This document shows positions 44,799 to 54,646 of a DNA stretch of 64,000 bases, one piece after another (the first letter of the stretch is position 1; each line of letters starts with the position of its first letter). The notes under the pieces are model-generated. The model did no database searches. It was not told the DNA's origin and saw only the letters and a list, made by a program, of their open reading frames with translations. Made by a program: the position numbers and the translations under genes. Source of the DNA: Streptomyces sp. TP-A0356 (GTDB lineage Bacteria > Actinomycetota > Actinomycetes > Streptomycetales > Streptomycetaceae); assembly GCF_001417775.1 (NCBI RefSeq), contig NZ_BBZJ01000013.1, positions 592,034-656,033 of the forward strand. The letters run 5' to 3'.

Positions 44799-45851
44799 AT
44801 GCCCAACGCCCGTACCCCCCGCCCCACCCGCCGCGGCATCCTCGCCGCAGGCGGGGCCCTCGGTCTCGGTGCCGCGCTCGCGGCCTGCGGTGACGACAAG
44901 GCGAAGAGCGATGGTCCGGGGGGCGGGCGGACGGCCGCGGGCGCGTCCGGCCCCTGGTCCTTCAAGGACGACCGCGGCCAGAGCGCGAAGGCGGACAGGA
45001 CCCCGTCGAGCCTCGTCGCGTTCGTGGGTGTCGCCGCCGCGCTGCACGACTACGGCGTCGATGTGAAGGGCGTCTTCGGGCCGACGAAGACCAAGGACGG
45101 CAAGGCCGACGTCCAGGCCGGCGACCTCGACGTCGACAAGGTGACGGTCCTCGGCAACCAGTGGGGCCAGTTCAACATCGAGAAGTACGCGGCCCTCGCC
45201 CCCGACCTGCTCGTCACCACCATCTTCGACGCCGCCGGGACCCTGTGGTACGTCCCCGAGGAGTCCAGGAAGAAGATCCTCGCCGTCGGCGCCCCGAGCG
45301 TGGGGATCTCCGTCTACGACCGCCAGATGACCGAGCCGCTGCAGCGCATGCTGGAGCTCGCGAAGTCGCTCGGCGCGGACACCTCCTCCGCGAAGATCAC
45401 CCAGGCGAAGAAGCGGTTCGAGGACGCCGCCGCCCGGTTGCGCGCGGCCACCAGGGCCAAGCCGGGGATCAAGGTGCTGGCGGGGTCCGCGAGCCAGGAC
45501 GTCTTCTACGTCTCCGGCTCGAACCTCTCCACAGACCTGGAGTACTTCAAGGCGCTCGGCGTGAACTTCGTCGAGCCCCCCGCCTCCGCACTGAAGGCGA
45601 GCGGCGGCTGGTTCGAGAACCTGAGCTGGGAGAACGTCGACAAGTACCGGGCCGACGTCATCATGATGGACAACCGCACCTCGGCCATCCAGCCCGCCGA
45701 CATCACCGAGGCGACCTGGAAGAAGCTCCCGGCGGTCAAGGCGGGCCAGGTCATCGCCCGCAATCCCGAGCCCATCCTCTCCTACGACAAGTGCGCCCCG
45801 CTGCTCGAAGACCTCGCCAAGGCCATCGAGAGCGCGAAGAAGGTCGGCTGA
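44799..45851 (+). CDS. desE: Ferrioxamine-binding lipoprotein DesE
   Basis: 350 residues. The N-terminus has TRRGILAAGGALGLGAALAA followed by Cys30: a lipobox preceded by an Arg pair, so a lipoprotein possibly exported by Tat. The rest is a class III siderophore-binding fold (VAFVGVAAALHDYGVDVKGV; LAPDLLVTTIFDAAG; NLSWENVDKYRADVIMMDN). It captures ferrioxamine for import; the matching ABC permease is not in this window. It follows an iron box and is co-oriented with desF, 82 bp downstream. Confidence 0.93.
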   Translation: MPNARTPRPTRRGILAAGGALGLGAALAACGDDKAKSDGPGGGRTAAGASGPWSFKDDRGQSAKADRTPSSLVAFVGVAAALHDYGVDVKGVFGPTKTKDGKADVQAGDLDVDKVTVLGNQWGQFNIEKYAALAPDLLVTTIFDAAGTLWYVPEESRKKILAVGAPSVGISVYDRQMTEPLQRMLELAKSLGADTSSAKITQAKKRFEDAAARLRAATRAKPGIKVLAGSASQDVFYVSGSNLSTDLEYFKALGVNFVEPPASALKASGGWFENLSWENVDKYRADVIMMDNRTSAIQPADITEATWKKLPAVKAGQVIARNPEPILSYDKCAPLLEDLAKAIESAKKVG

Positions 45852-45933
45852 CCCGTCCGGCTCACACCGCACCACCAGCCCCGCACCCGCACCGGCACCC
45901 GCACAGCCCCCTGACGACGATTCAGGAGCCCCT

Positions 45934-46776
45934 ATGACGACGGCCGTGGCCGCCCCGTTCCGCTTCTTCTCCCTTCAGGTCGTACGGACGAGGCGGCTCG
46001 GCCCGTCAATCGTCCGGGTCACCTTCGCGGGCGAGGACCTGCGCGCGTTCCGTTCCGACGGACGCGACCAGAGCCTCTCCCTGTTCCTGCCGCACCCGGG
46101 CCAGAGCGAGCCCGCCGTCCCGATCGAGCTGGGCGACCACTGGTGGCACGGCTGGCGCGAACTCCCCGACGACGTACGGGCGGTGATGCGCTCGTACACG
46201 CTGCGGGCCCTGCGGCGGGACCCCGACGAGATCGACATCGACTTCGTGCTGCACGGCGTGGCTCCGGGCGCGACCACCCCGGCGGGCCCGGCCTCGCGCT
46301 GGGCCTCCCGCGCCACCGCCGGTGACCGTGTCGTCCTGCTCGGCCCGGCGATCGAGGACAACCGTGCGATCCGCTTCCGTCCGCCCGAGGACACGGACCT
46401 GGTGGTGATCTGGGCCGACGAGACCGCCGCGCCCGCCGCCTCCGCGATCCTCGAATGGCTGCCCGCGGGCACACGTGCCCACGTCTGGCTGGAGGTGGGA
46501 CACGCGGGTGACATCCAGGACCTGGTGACCGAGGCGGACGCCGAGATCACCTGGCTCGTACGCGGCGAGGGGTCCCCCATGACCCTCGCCGCACCACGGG
46601 ATGCCGAACTCCCCGCGGCACGGGCCCCGTACGTCTGGGTCGCGGGTGAGTCCGGCCGGGTGAAGGAGTTGCGCCGGCACTTCGTCGGTGAGCGCGGGAT
46701 CGACCGTCGGCGTGTCACCTTCGTGGGCTACTGGCGGCACGGGCTGAGCGAGGAACAGCTGCGCGAACAGGATTGA
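45934..46776 (+). CDS. desF: Ferric-siderophore reductase / siderophore-interacting protein
   Basis: 280 residues of the siderophore-interacting (SIP/ViuB) flavoreductase family. FAD-binding segments are [20 protein letters not shown] with the R-x-Y-T/S motif, and the C-terminal part has [38 protein letters not shown] and [12 protein letters not shown], all standard. It releases iron from imported ferrioxamine by reduction. The ATG at 45934 follows AGGAG. It sits between desE and desA, separated from desA by the second iron box, and is likely transcribed with desE. Confidence 0.92.
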   Translation: MTTAVAAPFRFFSLQVVRTRRLGPSIVRVTFAGEDLRAFRSDGRDQSLSLFLPHPGQSEPAVPIELGDHWWHGWRELPDDVRAVMRSYTLRALRRDPDEIDIDFVLHGVAPGATTPAGPASRWASRATAGDRVVLLGPAIEDNRAIRFRPPEDTDLVVIWADETAAPAASAILEWLPAGTRAHVWLEVGHAGDIQDLVTEADAEITWLVRGEGSPMTLAAPRDAELPAARAPYVWVAGESGRVKELRRHFVGERGIDRRRVTFVGYWRHGLSEEQLREQD

Positions 46777-46814
46777 CGGCGGTCATGGAAGGGGCGGGAT
46801 CAGCCCCGCGTAAC

Positions 46815-46833
46815 TTAGGTTAGGCTAACCTAA
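46815..46833. promoter_or_regulatory. Iron box before desABCD
   Basis: TTAGGTTAGGCTAACCTAA lies inside a longer, perfect odd palindrome at 46812-46836 centred on the G at 46824. It is 65 bp upstream of desA. It matches the DmdR1 iron-box consensus with one substitution. Confidence 0.95.
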
Positions 46834-46897
46834 GTTAGCGGGGCGGTTCCGCCCCTCTTCTGTCCCGCACGGACTCTCCCCACCGGAGGACCCCCAC

Positions 46898-48340
46898 ATG
46901 CGTTCGCACCTGCTCAATGGCCTGACCGCGGAGCACTACCACCGCTCCGTGACGGAAGGAGTCGAGCGGGTGGCCGCCCAACTCGCCGCCGCCGAGCGTC
47001 CGTTCACCGGTGTCACGGTCGATGCCCTCGCCTCCCGCATCGAGCGGATCGACCTGGACCGCCCGCTGCACGACACCACCGCCGCCCTGGACGAGCTCGA
47101 GGAGGTCTACCTGCGCGACGCGGTCTACTTCCACCATCCCCGCTACCTCGCCCACCTCAACTGCCCGGTGGTCATCCCGGCCGTCCTCGGCGAGGCCGTC
47201 CTGTCCGCCGTCAACTCCTCCCTGGACACCTGGGACCAGTCGGCCGGCGCCACCCTCATCGAGCGCAGGCTCATCGACTGGACCGCCGAGCGCATCGGCC
47301 TCGGCCCCGGCGCCGACGGCGTGTTCACCGGCGGCGGCACCCAGTCCAACCTCCAGGCGCTGCTCCTGGCCCGCGAGGAGGCCAAGAGCGACTCCCCCGC
47401 CGAGCTGCGCGTCCTCACTTCCGACGTCAGCCACTTCAGTGTGCGGAAGTCGGCGAAACTGCTCGGGCTGGGCCCGGAGGCGGTGGTCTCCGTCCCCGTC
47501 GGCCACGACAAGCGCATGCGGACCGTCGCCCTCGCCCATGAGCTGGAGCGCTGCGCGCGGGAGGGCCTGGTCCCGATGGCCGTGGTCGCCACCGCCGGCA
47601 CCACCGACTTCGGCTCCATCGACCCGCTGCCCGAGATCGCCGAGCTGTGCGACCGGTTCGGCGTCTGGATGCACGTGGACGCGGCCTACGGCTGTGGACT
47701 GCTCGTCTCCGGCAAGCGCCGGGGTCTGCTCGCCGGCATCGAGCGCGCCGACTCGGTCACCGTCGACTACCACAAGTCGTTCTTCCAGCCGGTGAGTTCG
47801 TCCGCCGTGCTGGTCCGGGACGCCACCACACTGCGCCATGCGACCTACCACGCGGAGTACCTCAACCCCCGCCGCATGGTCCAGGAGCGCATCCCCAACC
47901 AGGTGGACAAGTCCCTGCAGACCACCCGCCGCTTCGACGCCCTCAAGCTGTGGATGACGCTGCGCGTGATGGGCGCCCACGGCATCGGCGCGCTCTTCGA
48001 CGAGGTCTGCGACCTGGCCGAAGAGGGCTGGAAGCTGCTGGCCGCCGACCCGCGCTTCGACGTGGTCGTCCAGCCGCAGCTCTCCACCCTCGTCTTCCGC
48101 CACATCCCGGCGGCCGTCACCGACCCGGCCGAGATCGACCGCGCCAATCTGTACGCCCGCAAGGCCCTGTTCGCCTCCGGCGACGCGGTGGTCGCCGGCA
48201 CCAAGGTGGCCGGCCGCCACTACCTGAAGTTCACCCTGCTCAACCCCGAGACGACGGCCGACGACATCGCCGCCGTACTCGACCTGATCGCCGGCCACGC
48301 CGAGCAGTACCTGGGAGAGTCCCTTGACCGCGCTTCCTGA
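46898..48340 (+). CDS. desA: DesA, PLP-dependent L-lysine decarboxylase for desferrioxamine
   Basis: 480 residues of the group II PLP decarboxylase family. [18 protein letters not shown] binds phosphate, [14 protein letters not shown] carries the Asp that pairs with the pyridine ring, and [15 protein letters not shown] contains the Schiff-base Lys. It makes cadaverine, the first committed step. The ATG at 46898 follows GGAGGA. The 3' end overlaps desB by 17 bp. Expression is expected only under iron limitation through the iron box upstream. Confidence 0.96.
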   Translation: MRSHLLNGLTAEHYHRSVTEGVERVAAQLAAAERPFTGVTVDALASRIERIDLDRPLHDTTAALDELEEVYLRDAVYFHHPRYLAHLNCPVVIPAVLGEAVLSAVNSSLDTWDQSAGATLIERRLIDWTAERIGLGPGADGVFTGGGTQSNLQALLLAREEAKSDSPAELRVLTSDVSHFSVRKSAKLLGLGPEAVVSVPVGHDKRMRTVALAHELERCAREGLVPMAVVATAGTTDFGSIDPLPEIAELCDRFGVWMHVDAAYGCGLLVSGKRRGLLAGIERADSVTVDYHKSFFQPVSSSAVLVRDATTLRHATYHAEYLNPRRMVQERIPNQVDKSLQTTRRFDALKLWMTLRVMGAHGIGALFDEVCDLAEEGWKLLAADPRFDVVVQPQLSTLVFRHIPAAVTDPAEIDRANLYARKALFASGDAVVAGTKVAGRHYLKFTLLNPETTADDIAAVLDLIAGHAEQYLGESLDRAS

Positions 48341-49607
48341 CACCCCCGGCACCACATTCGACTTCGTGGGGATCGGGCTGGGCCCCTTCAACCTCGGCCT
48401 GGCCTGCCTCACCGAGCCGATCGCCGAACTCGACGGCGTCTTCCTGGAGTCGAAGCCGACCTTCGAGTGGCACTCGGGGATGTTCCTGGAGGGCGCCCAC
48501 CTCCAGACCCCGTTCCTGTCGGACCTGGTCACCCTGGCCGACCCCGCATCCCCGTACTCCTTCCTCAACTACCTCAAGGAGCAGGGGCGGCTGTACTCGT
48601 TCTACATCCGCGAGAACTTCTACCCGCTCCGGGTCGAGTACGACGACTACTGCCGCTGGGCCGCCTCCAAACTGAGCAGCGTCCGCTTCGGCACGCCGGT
48701 CACGGAGGTGACCTACGAGGACGACGACGAGGTGTACGTCGTACGGACGCGGGACGGCGACACCTACCGGGCCCGCCGCCTGGTCCTGGGCACGGGCACG
48801 CCGCCGTACATCCCGGAGGCCTGCCGGGGCCTGGGCGGTGATGTCATCCACAACTCGCGCTATCTGGACCACAAGCACCAGCTCCAGACCAAGGAGTCGA
48901 TCACCCTGGTCGGCAGCGGCCAGTCCGCCGCCGAGATCTACCACGACCTGCTCAGCGAGATCGACCTCCACGGCTACCGGCTCAACTGGGTCACCCGATC
49001 CGCGCGCTTCTTCCCGCTGGAGTACACCAAGCTCACGCTGGAGATGACCTCTCCCGAGTACGTCGACTACTTCCACGCACTGCCCGAGCGGACCCGCTAC
49101 CGCCTCACCGAGCAGCAGAAGAACCTGTTCAAGGGCATCGACGGCGATCTGATCGACGAGATCTTCGACCTGCTGTACCAGAAGAACCTCGACGGCCCGG
49201 TCCCCACCCGGCTCCTCACCAACTCCGCGCTCACCGAGGCGCGTTACGAGGACGGCACCTACCGGCTCGGCTTCCGCCAGGAGGAGCAGGAGAGGGACTA
49301 CGAGCTGCGCTCCCAGGGCCTGATCCTCGCCACCGGCTACAAGTACGTCGAACCGGAGTTCCTGAAGCCCATCCGCGACCGACTGCGCTACGACGAGCAC
49401 GGCAACTTCGACGTGGCCCGCAACTACGCCGTCGACATCACGGGCCGGGGTGTCTTCCTGCAGAACGCCGGCGTCCACACGCACAGCATCACCAGCCCGG
49501 ACCTGGGCATGGGCGCGTACCGGAACTCGTACATCATCCGCGAACTGCTCGGCACCGAGTACTACCCCGTCGAGAAGACCATCGCCTTCCAGGAGTTCTC
49601 CGTATGA
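48324..49607 (+). CDS. desB: DesB, FAD-dependent cadaverine N-monooxygenase
   Basis: 427 residues of the lysine/ornithine N-monooxygenase family. The FAD motif is [16 protein letters not shown], the NADPH motif [16 protein letters not shown], and the C-terminal [13 protein letters not shown] is the family ATGY box. It hydroxylates cadaverine to N-hydroxycadaverine. The start is a TTG at 48324 with GGGAGAG 5 nt upstream, 17 bp inside desA, so it depends on coupling. The protein from this start ([17 protein letters not shown]) has a normal N-terminal length; no ATG/GTG before the FAD motif fits. Confidence 0.95.
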   Translation: MTALPDTPGTTFDFVGIGLGPFNLGLACLTEPIAELDGVFLESKPTFEWHSGMFLEGAHLQTPFLSDLVTLADPASPYSFLNYLKEQGRLYSFYIRENFYPLRVEYDDYCRWAASKLSSVRFGTPVTEVTYEDDDEVYVVRTRDGDTYRARRLVLGTGTPPYIPEACRGLGGDVIHNSRYLDHKHQLQTKESITLVGSGQSAAEIYHDLLSEIDLHGYRLNWVTRSARFFPLEYTKLTLEMTSPEYVDYFHALPERTRYRLTEQQKNLFKGIDGDLIDEIFDLLYQKNLDGPVPTRLLTNSALTEARYEDGTYRLGFRQEEQERDYELRSQGLILATGYKYVEPEFLKPIRDRLRYDEHGNFDVARNYAVDITGRGVFLQNAGVHTHSITSPDLGMGAYRNSYIIRELLGTEYYPVEKTIAFQEFSV

Positions 49608-50152
49608 GCACGACCACCGGTGCCATCGGCACCTTCACCTTCCGCCCGCTCGACCCCCTGCGGGATGCCGGGATCCTGCACGGCTGGGTCACGCACCCCA
49701 AGGCGGCCTTCTGGATGATGCAGGACGCCGGGTTGGAGGACGTCGAGCGCGCCTACAGGGACATCGCCGCCGACGAGCACCACCACGCCCTGCTCGGTCT
49801 GCACGACGGCGTGCCCGCCTTCCTGATGGAGAAGTACGACCCGGCCCACCGGGAACTGGTCGGTCTGTACGAGGCACGGCCCGGCGATGTCGGCATGCAC
49901 TTCCTGGTCGCGCCGGCCCAGACACCCGTGCACGGCTTCACCCGGGCCGTCCTCACCGCCGTGATGGCGCACCTCTTCGAGGACCCGGCCACACGACGGG
50001 TCGTGGTGGAGCCCGACGTACGCAACACGGCCGTGCACACCCTGAACGAGGCGGTGGGGTTCGTGCCCGAGCGCGAGATCCGCAAGCCGGAGAAGACAGC
50101 CCTGTTGAGTCTGTGCACCCGCGAGCGGTTCGAGAAGGCGGTGGCCGCGTGA
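49604..50152 (+). CDS. desC: DesC, acyl-CoA-dependent N-hydroxycadaverine acyltransferase
   Basis: 182 residues, a GNAT-fold siderophore acyltransferase. [20 protein letters not shown] near the N-terminus is shared with IucB/AlcB-type proteins; [20 protein letters not shown] and [20 protein letters not shown] are the acyl-CoA binding region. It transfers succinyl (or acetyl/acyl) groups to N-hydroxycadaverine. The ATG overlaps the desB stop and the 3' end overlaps desD, so desABCD form one continuous coupled unit. Confidence 0.95.
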   Translation: MSTTTGAIGTFTFRPLDPLRDAGILHGWVTHPKAAFWMMQDAGLEDVERAYRDIAADEHHHALLGLHDGVPAFLMEKYDPAHRELVGLYEARPGDVGMHFLVAPAQTPVHGFTRAVLTAVMAHLFEDPATRRVVVEPDVRNTAVHTLNEAVGFVPEREIRKPEKTALLSLCTRERFEKAVAA

Positions 50153-51927
50153 CCCTCGCCGACGCCGTCTCCCATCTGTCCCCCGAGCGCTGGCAGCGCG
50201 CGGGCCGGCTCCTCCTCCGCAAGGCCCTCGCGGAGTTCGCCCATGAGCGGCTGATCACTCCGCGGCCGGAGGCCGACGGGAGCGACACCTACGTCGTCCG
50301 CAGCGACGACGGGCTCACCCACTACCGGTTCACCGCCACGATCCGCGCCCTCGACCACTGGCAGGTCGACCCCGACTCGATCAGCCGCCACCGCGACGGT
50401 GCCGAACTCCCCCTGGACCCGCTCGACTTCTTCATCGAGCTGCGGAAGTCCCTCGGCCTGAGCGACGAGGTGCTCCCGGTCTATCTGGAGGAGATCTCCT
50501 CCACCCTCTCCAGCGCCTGCTACAAGCTCACCAAGCCGAAGGTCACCGCCGCCGAGCTCGCCAGGAGCGGCTTCCAGGACATCGAGACCGGCATGACCGA
50601 GGGCCACCCCTGTTTCGTCGCCAACAACGGGCGGCTCGGCTTCGGCGTCCACGAGTACCTGTCGTACGCCCCCGAGACCGCGAGCCCCGTCCGGCTGGTG
50701 TGGCTGGCGGCGCACCGCTCACGGGCCGCGTTCACGGCGGGGGCCGGAATCGAGTACGAGTCCTTCGTACGGCAGGAGCTGGGGGCCGGGACCGTCCAGC
50801 GCTTCCACGCGCGGCTGACCGACCGGGGCCTGGACCCCGCGGACTACCTCCTCATACCCGTCCACCCCTGGCAGTGGTGGAACAAGCTCGCGGTCACCTT
50901 CGCCGCCGAGGTCGCCCGGGGGCACCTGGTCTGCCTGGGCGAGGGCGACGACGAGTACCTCGCCCAGCAGTCCATCCGGACCTTCTTCAACCGGTCCCAC
51001 CCCGAGAAGCACTATGTGAAGACGGCCCTGTCCGTGCTCAACATGGGGTTCATGCGGGGGCTCTCGGCCGCCTACATGGAGGCGACCCCGGCGATCAACG
51101 ACTGGCTGGCCCAGCTCGTCGAGAACGATCCGGTGCTGAAGTCGACGGGCCTGTCGGTCATCCGCGAGCGCGCGGCGGTCGGCTACCGCCACCTGGAGTA
51201 CGAGGCCGCCACCGACCGCTACTCCCCGTACCGCAAGATGCTCGCCGCCCTGTGGCGCGAGAGCCCGGTGACCTCGCTCCAGGAGGGCGAGACCCTGGCG
51301 ACCATGGCCTCGCTCGCCCATGTCGACCACGTCGGCGCGTCCTTCGCGGGCGCGCTGATCGAGCGGTCGGGGCTCGCGCCGACGGAGTGGCTGCGCCGCT
51401 ATCTGCGGGCGTACCTCACCCCGTTGCTGCACAGCTTCTACGCCTACAGCCTGGTGTTCATGCCGCACGGCGAGAACGTCATCCTCGTCCTGAAGGACGG
51501 TGCGGTGCGGCGCGCGATCTTCAAGGACATCGCCGAGGAGATCGCCGTCATGGACCCGGAGGCGGTGCTGCCACCGGAGGTCCGGCGCATCCGGGTCGAG
51601 GTCCCGGAGGACAAGAAGCTCCTGTCGATCTTCACGGACGTCTTCGACTGCTTCTTCCGCTTCGTGGCGGCGAACCTCGCCTCCGAGGGCGTCCTGGAGG
51701 AGGAGGACTTCTGGCGGACGGTCGCCGAGATCGTCCACGAGTACCAGGACGCGAACCCCGAACTCGCCGAGAGGTTCCGGCAGTACGACCTGTTCGCCCC
51801 GGAGTTCGCGCTGTCCTGCCTGAACCGGCTCCAGCTGCGCGACAACCGGCAGATGGTGGATCTGGCGGACCCGTCGGGGGCGCTTCAGCTGGCCGGGAAC
51901 CTGAAGAATCCGATCGCGGGGCTGTAG
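50149..51927 (+). CDS. desD: DesD, NRPS-independent siderophore (NIS) synthetase
   Basis: 592 residues, an IucA/IucC-family synthetase. Signature segments are EGHPCFVANNGRLGFGVHEY, PVHPWQWWNKL, STGLSVIRERAAV and HGENVILVLKDGAVRRAIFKD. It uses ATP to link and cyclise N-hydroxy-N-succinylcadaverine units into desferrioxamine E and related trimers. The GTG at 50149 overlaps the desC stop. A strong hairpin 16 bp after the stop ends the operon. Confidence 0.96.
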   Translation: MTLADAVSHLSPERWQRAGRLLLRKALAEFAHERLITPRPEADGSDTYVVRSDDGLTHYRFTATIRALDHWQVDPDSISRHRDGAELPLDPLDFFIELRKSLGLSDEVLPVYLEEISSTLSSACYKLTKPKVTAAELARSGFQDIETGMTEGHPCFVANNGRLGFGVHEYLSYAPETASPVRLVWLAAHRSRAAFTAGAGIEYESFVRQELGAGTVQRFHARLTDRGLDPADYLLIPVHPWQWWNKLAVTFAAEVARGHLVCLGEGDDEYLAQQSIRTFFNRSHPEKHYVKTALSVLNMGFMRGLSAAYMEATPAINDWLAQLVENDPVLKSTGLSVIRERAAVGYRHLEYEAATDRYSPYRKMLAALWRESPVTSLQEGETLATMASLAHVDHVGASFAGALIERSGLAPTEWLRRYLRAYLTPLLHSFYAYSLVFMPHGENVILVLKDGAVRRAIFKDIAEEIAVMDPEAVLPPEVRRIRVEVPEDKKLLSIFTDVFDCFFRFVAANLASEGVLEEEDFWRTVAEIVHEYQDANPELAERFRQYDLFAPEFALSCLNRLQLRDNRQMVDLADPSGALQLAGNLKNPIAGL

Positions 51928-51943
51928 CGGCCCACTGAGACGG

Positions 51944-51980
51944 GCGGGCACCCCGGTGTACGGTCCACCGGGGTGCCCGC
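51944..51980. terminator. Terminator between desD and the GH20 gene
   Basis: GCGGGCACCCCGGTG (51944-51958) pairs perfectly with CACCGGGGTGCCCGC (51966-51980), a 15-bp stem with a 7-nt loop. It lies between the convergent desD and hexosaminidase genes and can serve both. Confidence 0.85.
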
Positions 51981-51999
51981 CGGCACGCTCCCGCTCGTG

Positions 52000-53592
52000 C
52001 TATCGGGCCGACCAGGGCACCTGAGGCGACCGGTAGTACCCGATGCCCAGCGCGTCCCAGCGCGGACCCTGCGCCGCGAGCCGCTCCCGGTAGGCGTCCC
52101 AGTCGTGCGTGGAGGCCGGCGACCAGCCCAGCTCGGCGGCGCCGGGCAGCCGCGGGAAGACCATGTAGTCGATGTCGGCGCCCGTGGCGATGGTCTCGGA
52201 CCACAGCGGTGCCTCGACCCCGGCGATCGCCGAACCCGGCGCGCCCGGCAGGTACCCGCCGGGGTTCCAGTCGTAGGACCGCCGCACCTCCACCAGCCCC
52301 GCCCAGTCCTGACCCAGTGGCGTGGACTTGGTGTACTTCATGTCGAGGTAGAGCCGGTCGGCCGGCGACAGGATCAGTCCGGTGCCGCTGCGCGCGGCCT
52401 GGGCGACCTGGGCCTTCTCGGCGGCGCTGGTGGTGTCGAGCCCCCAGTACTGGGCCAGCGCGCCCTTCACCGGGTGGGCGCCGGTCAGCTGGTGCCAGCC
52501 GATCACCGTCTTGCCGTACTTGGCGACGATGGGCTGCACCCGGTCCATGAAGGCAACGTAGTCGTCGTGGCTCGTGGAGTGGGCCTCGTCACCGCCGATG
52601 TGGAGGTAGCGGCCGGGTGTGAGCGCGGCCAGTTCGCGGATGACGTCGTCGACGAAGTCGTACGTCACCTGCTTGGGCACGCACAGCGAGCTGAAACCGA
52701 CGTCGGTTCCGGTGTAGAGCGGGGGTGCGACGCCGTTGCAGTTCAGTTGGGCGTAGGAGGCGAGGGCCGCGTTGGTGTGGCCCGGCATGTCGATCTCCGG
52801 GACGACTTCCAGATAGCGGGAGGCGGCGTAGCGGACGATCTCCTGGTACTGCGCCTTGGTGTAGAAGCCGCCCTTGCCGCCGCCGACCTCGGTGGAGCCG
52901 CCATGGGCCGCGAGGCGCGGCCAGGAGTCGATGGCGATGCGCCAGCCCTGGTCGTCGCTGAGATGCAGATGCAAGGTGTTGATCTTGTACAGCGCCAACT
53001 CGTCGATGTAGCGCTTCACCTGGGCGACGGTGAAGAAGTGGCGGGCCACGTCGAGCATCGCGCCGCGGTAGGCGTAGCGCGGCGTGTCCTTGACGGTGCC
53101 GCCCGCCACCACCCAGGGACCGGGCTGCACGGTCTTCTTCTCGACGGCCGCGGGCAGCAGCTGGCGCAGCGTCTGCACCCCGTGGAAGAGCCCGGCGGGC
53201 TTGCCGGCGGTGATCGTGACGCCCTCGGCGCCGCTGTCGAGACGGTACCCCTCGGCCCCGAACGGGCCGCTGCCCAGGCGCAGTCGGATGCCCCCGGTGC
53301 CCTGTGTGGTGACCGGCAGGCCGTAGCCGGTGGAGGGCCGCAGGACGTCCGCGAGGTATTCGCCGACCCGGCGGGCGGCGCGTGCGTCGTCCACGCGGAT
53401 GCGCGTCGCGCGGGTGATCTCGTACGGGGCTCCGCCCGCGTCGACCGAGGCGGGCGCCGGGACGACCCGGCCCAGGGGGGTGGCGGCGGGGGCGGCCGCG
53501 GCGGGCTTCGCCTCGACGCCGACGGAGAGACCGGCCGCCGCGATAATCAGCAGCGAAGCGAGGAGGCGGGGCGTTCTGTGGTGCTGTCTCAC
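52000..53592 (-). CDS. Secreted beta-N-acetylhexosaminidase, GH20
   Basis: 530 residues with a signal peptide (LLASLLIIAAAGLSVGVEAK, cleavage near AAAAPA). A GH20b-like N-terminal domain precedes the TIM barrel (YRGAMLDVARHFFTVAQVKR; NTLHLHLSDDQGWRI). The catalytic Asp-Glu pair is in HIGGDEAHSTSHD. It releases GlcNAc from chito-oligosaccharides. The GTG at 53592 has AAGGGAG 6 nt upstream. A dre-like site lies 80 bp upstream, matching the known DasR control of chitin-related genes. Confidence 0.94.
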   Translation of the reverse strand: MRQHHRTPRLLASLLIIAAAGLSVGVEAKPAAAAPAATPLGRVVPAPASVDAGGAPYEITRATRIRVDDARAARRVGEYLADVLRPSTGYGLPVTTQGTGGIRLRLGSGPFGAEGYRLDSGAEGVTITAGKPAGLFHGVQTLRQLLPAAVEKKTVQPGPWVVAGGTVKDTPRYAYRGAMLDVARHFFTVAQVKRYIDELALYKINTLHLHLSDDQGWRIAIDSWPRLAAHGGSTEVGGGKGGFYTKAQYQEIVRYAASRYLEVVPEIDMPGHTNAALASYAQLNCNGVAPPLYTGTDVGFSSLCVPKQVTYDFVDDVIRELAALTPGRYLHIGGDEAHSTSHDDYVAFMDRVQPIVAKYGKTVIGWHQLTGAHPVKGALAQYWGLDTTSAAEKAQVAQAARSGTGLILSPADRLYLDMKYTKSTPLGQDWAGLVEVRRSYDWNPGGYLPGAPGSAIAGVEAPLWSETIATGADIDYMVFPRLPGAAELGWSPASTHDWDAYRERLAAQGPRWDALGIGYYRSPQVPWSAR

Positions 53593-53671
53593 ATGCGCTC
53601 CCTTCCACAGGGTTTCGAGGTTCCACGGGCACGTCCGGTCCGGACGACAACGCTCGCCCGTTCCGTACCCG

Positions 53672-53687
53672 AGGGGTATAGACCACT
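53672..53687. promoter_or_regulatory. DasR-responsive element (dre)-like site
   Basis: On the minus strand the site reads AGTGGTCTATACCCCT, 14 of 16 positions of the dre palindrome AGTGGTCTAGACCACT-type consensus. It lies in the 126-bp divergent region between the GH20 hexosaminidase (80 bp from its start) and the DUF4429/SHOCT gene (32 bp from its start). Confidence 0.75.
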
Positions 53688-53718
53688 CTCTCGCATCGCG
53701 GGTGGAACAATCCCCCTC

Positions 53719-54600
53719 ATGGCGGAAATCATCCAGAAGGACGGCACGTGGGCCTTCGACGGCGACGCGTTGCGGCTGACCCCGGGGCGCGACAAGGGCA
53801 CCGGACCGCTGCGCCGGACGCTGGGTGAACTGACCGTGCCGCTTGGCGCGTTGGCGGGCATCTCGTTCGAGCAGGGCAGGAGGACCGGTCGCCTGAGGCT
53901 GCGGCTGCGCGACGGCGCCGATCCGCTGCTGCAGGCGACCGGCGGCCGGCTCGGCGAGTCCGACGACCCGTACCAGCTGACCGTGGAGTCCGACCGCTAC
54001 GGCGTCGCGGAGTACGTGGCGGACGAGGTCCGCAGCGCGCTCGTGCTGGACCAGGTTCCGTCCGAACCGGTCGACCGCTATCTGCTGCCCGGCCCTTCCG
54101 TCCCGCTGTCCGTGGCCGCCGGGGATGGCACGGCGAGCTTCGACGGCGAGCACGTACGCCTGGAGTGGAACTGGAAGACGGAGGACGCGAAGGCCGCCGC
54201 GGGCGCCCGGACGCTGGCCGTGGCCGACATCACCGCCGTGGAGTGGCAGCCGGCCGCCGGCCTGGAGAACGGCTACCTCCGCTTCACCGTGCGCGGTGCG
54301 GAGACCAAGGCGCCGCCGAAGTACGACCCCAACTCCGTGGAGCTCTGGGGCTTCAAGAAGGATCCGCTGATGGCGCTCGTCGCGGCGGCCGTGCAGGCCC
54401 GGCTGCCGCACCCGGCGGCGCCCGTGGCGGCCGTACCACGGCAACTGGAACGCACGCCCGTCCAGGAGCAGGCGCCCGCCGAGGACGGCCACGACGCCCT
54501 GCTGCGCCGGCTGCGCGAGCTGGGCGAGCTGCACCGGACGGGCGTCCTGACGGACGAGGAGTTCACCCTGGCCAAGCAGGCGGTCCTCAAACGCATGTGA
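53719..54600 (+). CDS. DUF4429 / SHOCT-domain protein
   Basis: 293 residues. Two related DUF4429-type segments are visible: residues about 5-115 (GTWAFDGDALRLTPGRDKGT; IPLGALAGISFEQ-like core) and 130-225 (GTASFDGEHVRLEWNWKTED; ITAVEWQPAAGLENGYLRFT). A C-terminal SHOCT helix pair (LRRLRELGELHRTGVLTDEE, then FTLAKQAVLKRM) ends the protein. Such proteins are common in Streptomyces; SHOCT often appears near membranes or in oligomerisation, but no function is known. It is divergent from the GH20 gene and shares the dre-like site. Confidence 0.9.
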   Translation: MAEIIQKDGTWAFDGDALRLTPGRDKGTGPLRRTLGELTVPLGALAGISFEQGRRTGRLRLRLRDGADPLLQATGGRLGESDDPYQLTVESDRYGVAEYVADEVRSALVLDQVPSEPVDRYLLPGPSVPLSVAAGDGTASFDGEHVRLEWNWKTEDAKAAAGARTLAVADITAVEWQPAAGLENGYLRFTVRGAETKAPPKYDPNSVELWGFKKDPLMALVAAAVQARLPHPAAPVAAVPRQLERTPVQEQAPAEDGHDALLRRLRELGELHRTGVLTDEEFTLAKQAVLKRM

Positions 54601-54646
54601 GGACCGCCCGCCGTCCCTGCGCCCCGCCTTCCGGGCGCGGGTGGCC

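Noticed and set aside
46835..48568. 577-codon minus-strand open frame antisense to desA
   Set aside because: It has no ribosome-binding site or family features and overlaps the iron-box promoter and the clear DesA protein.
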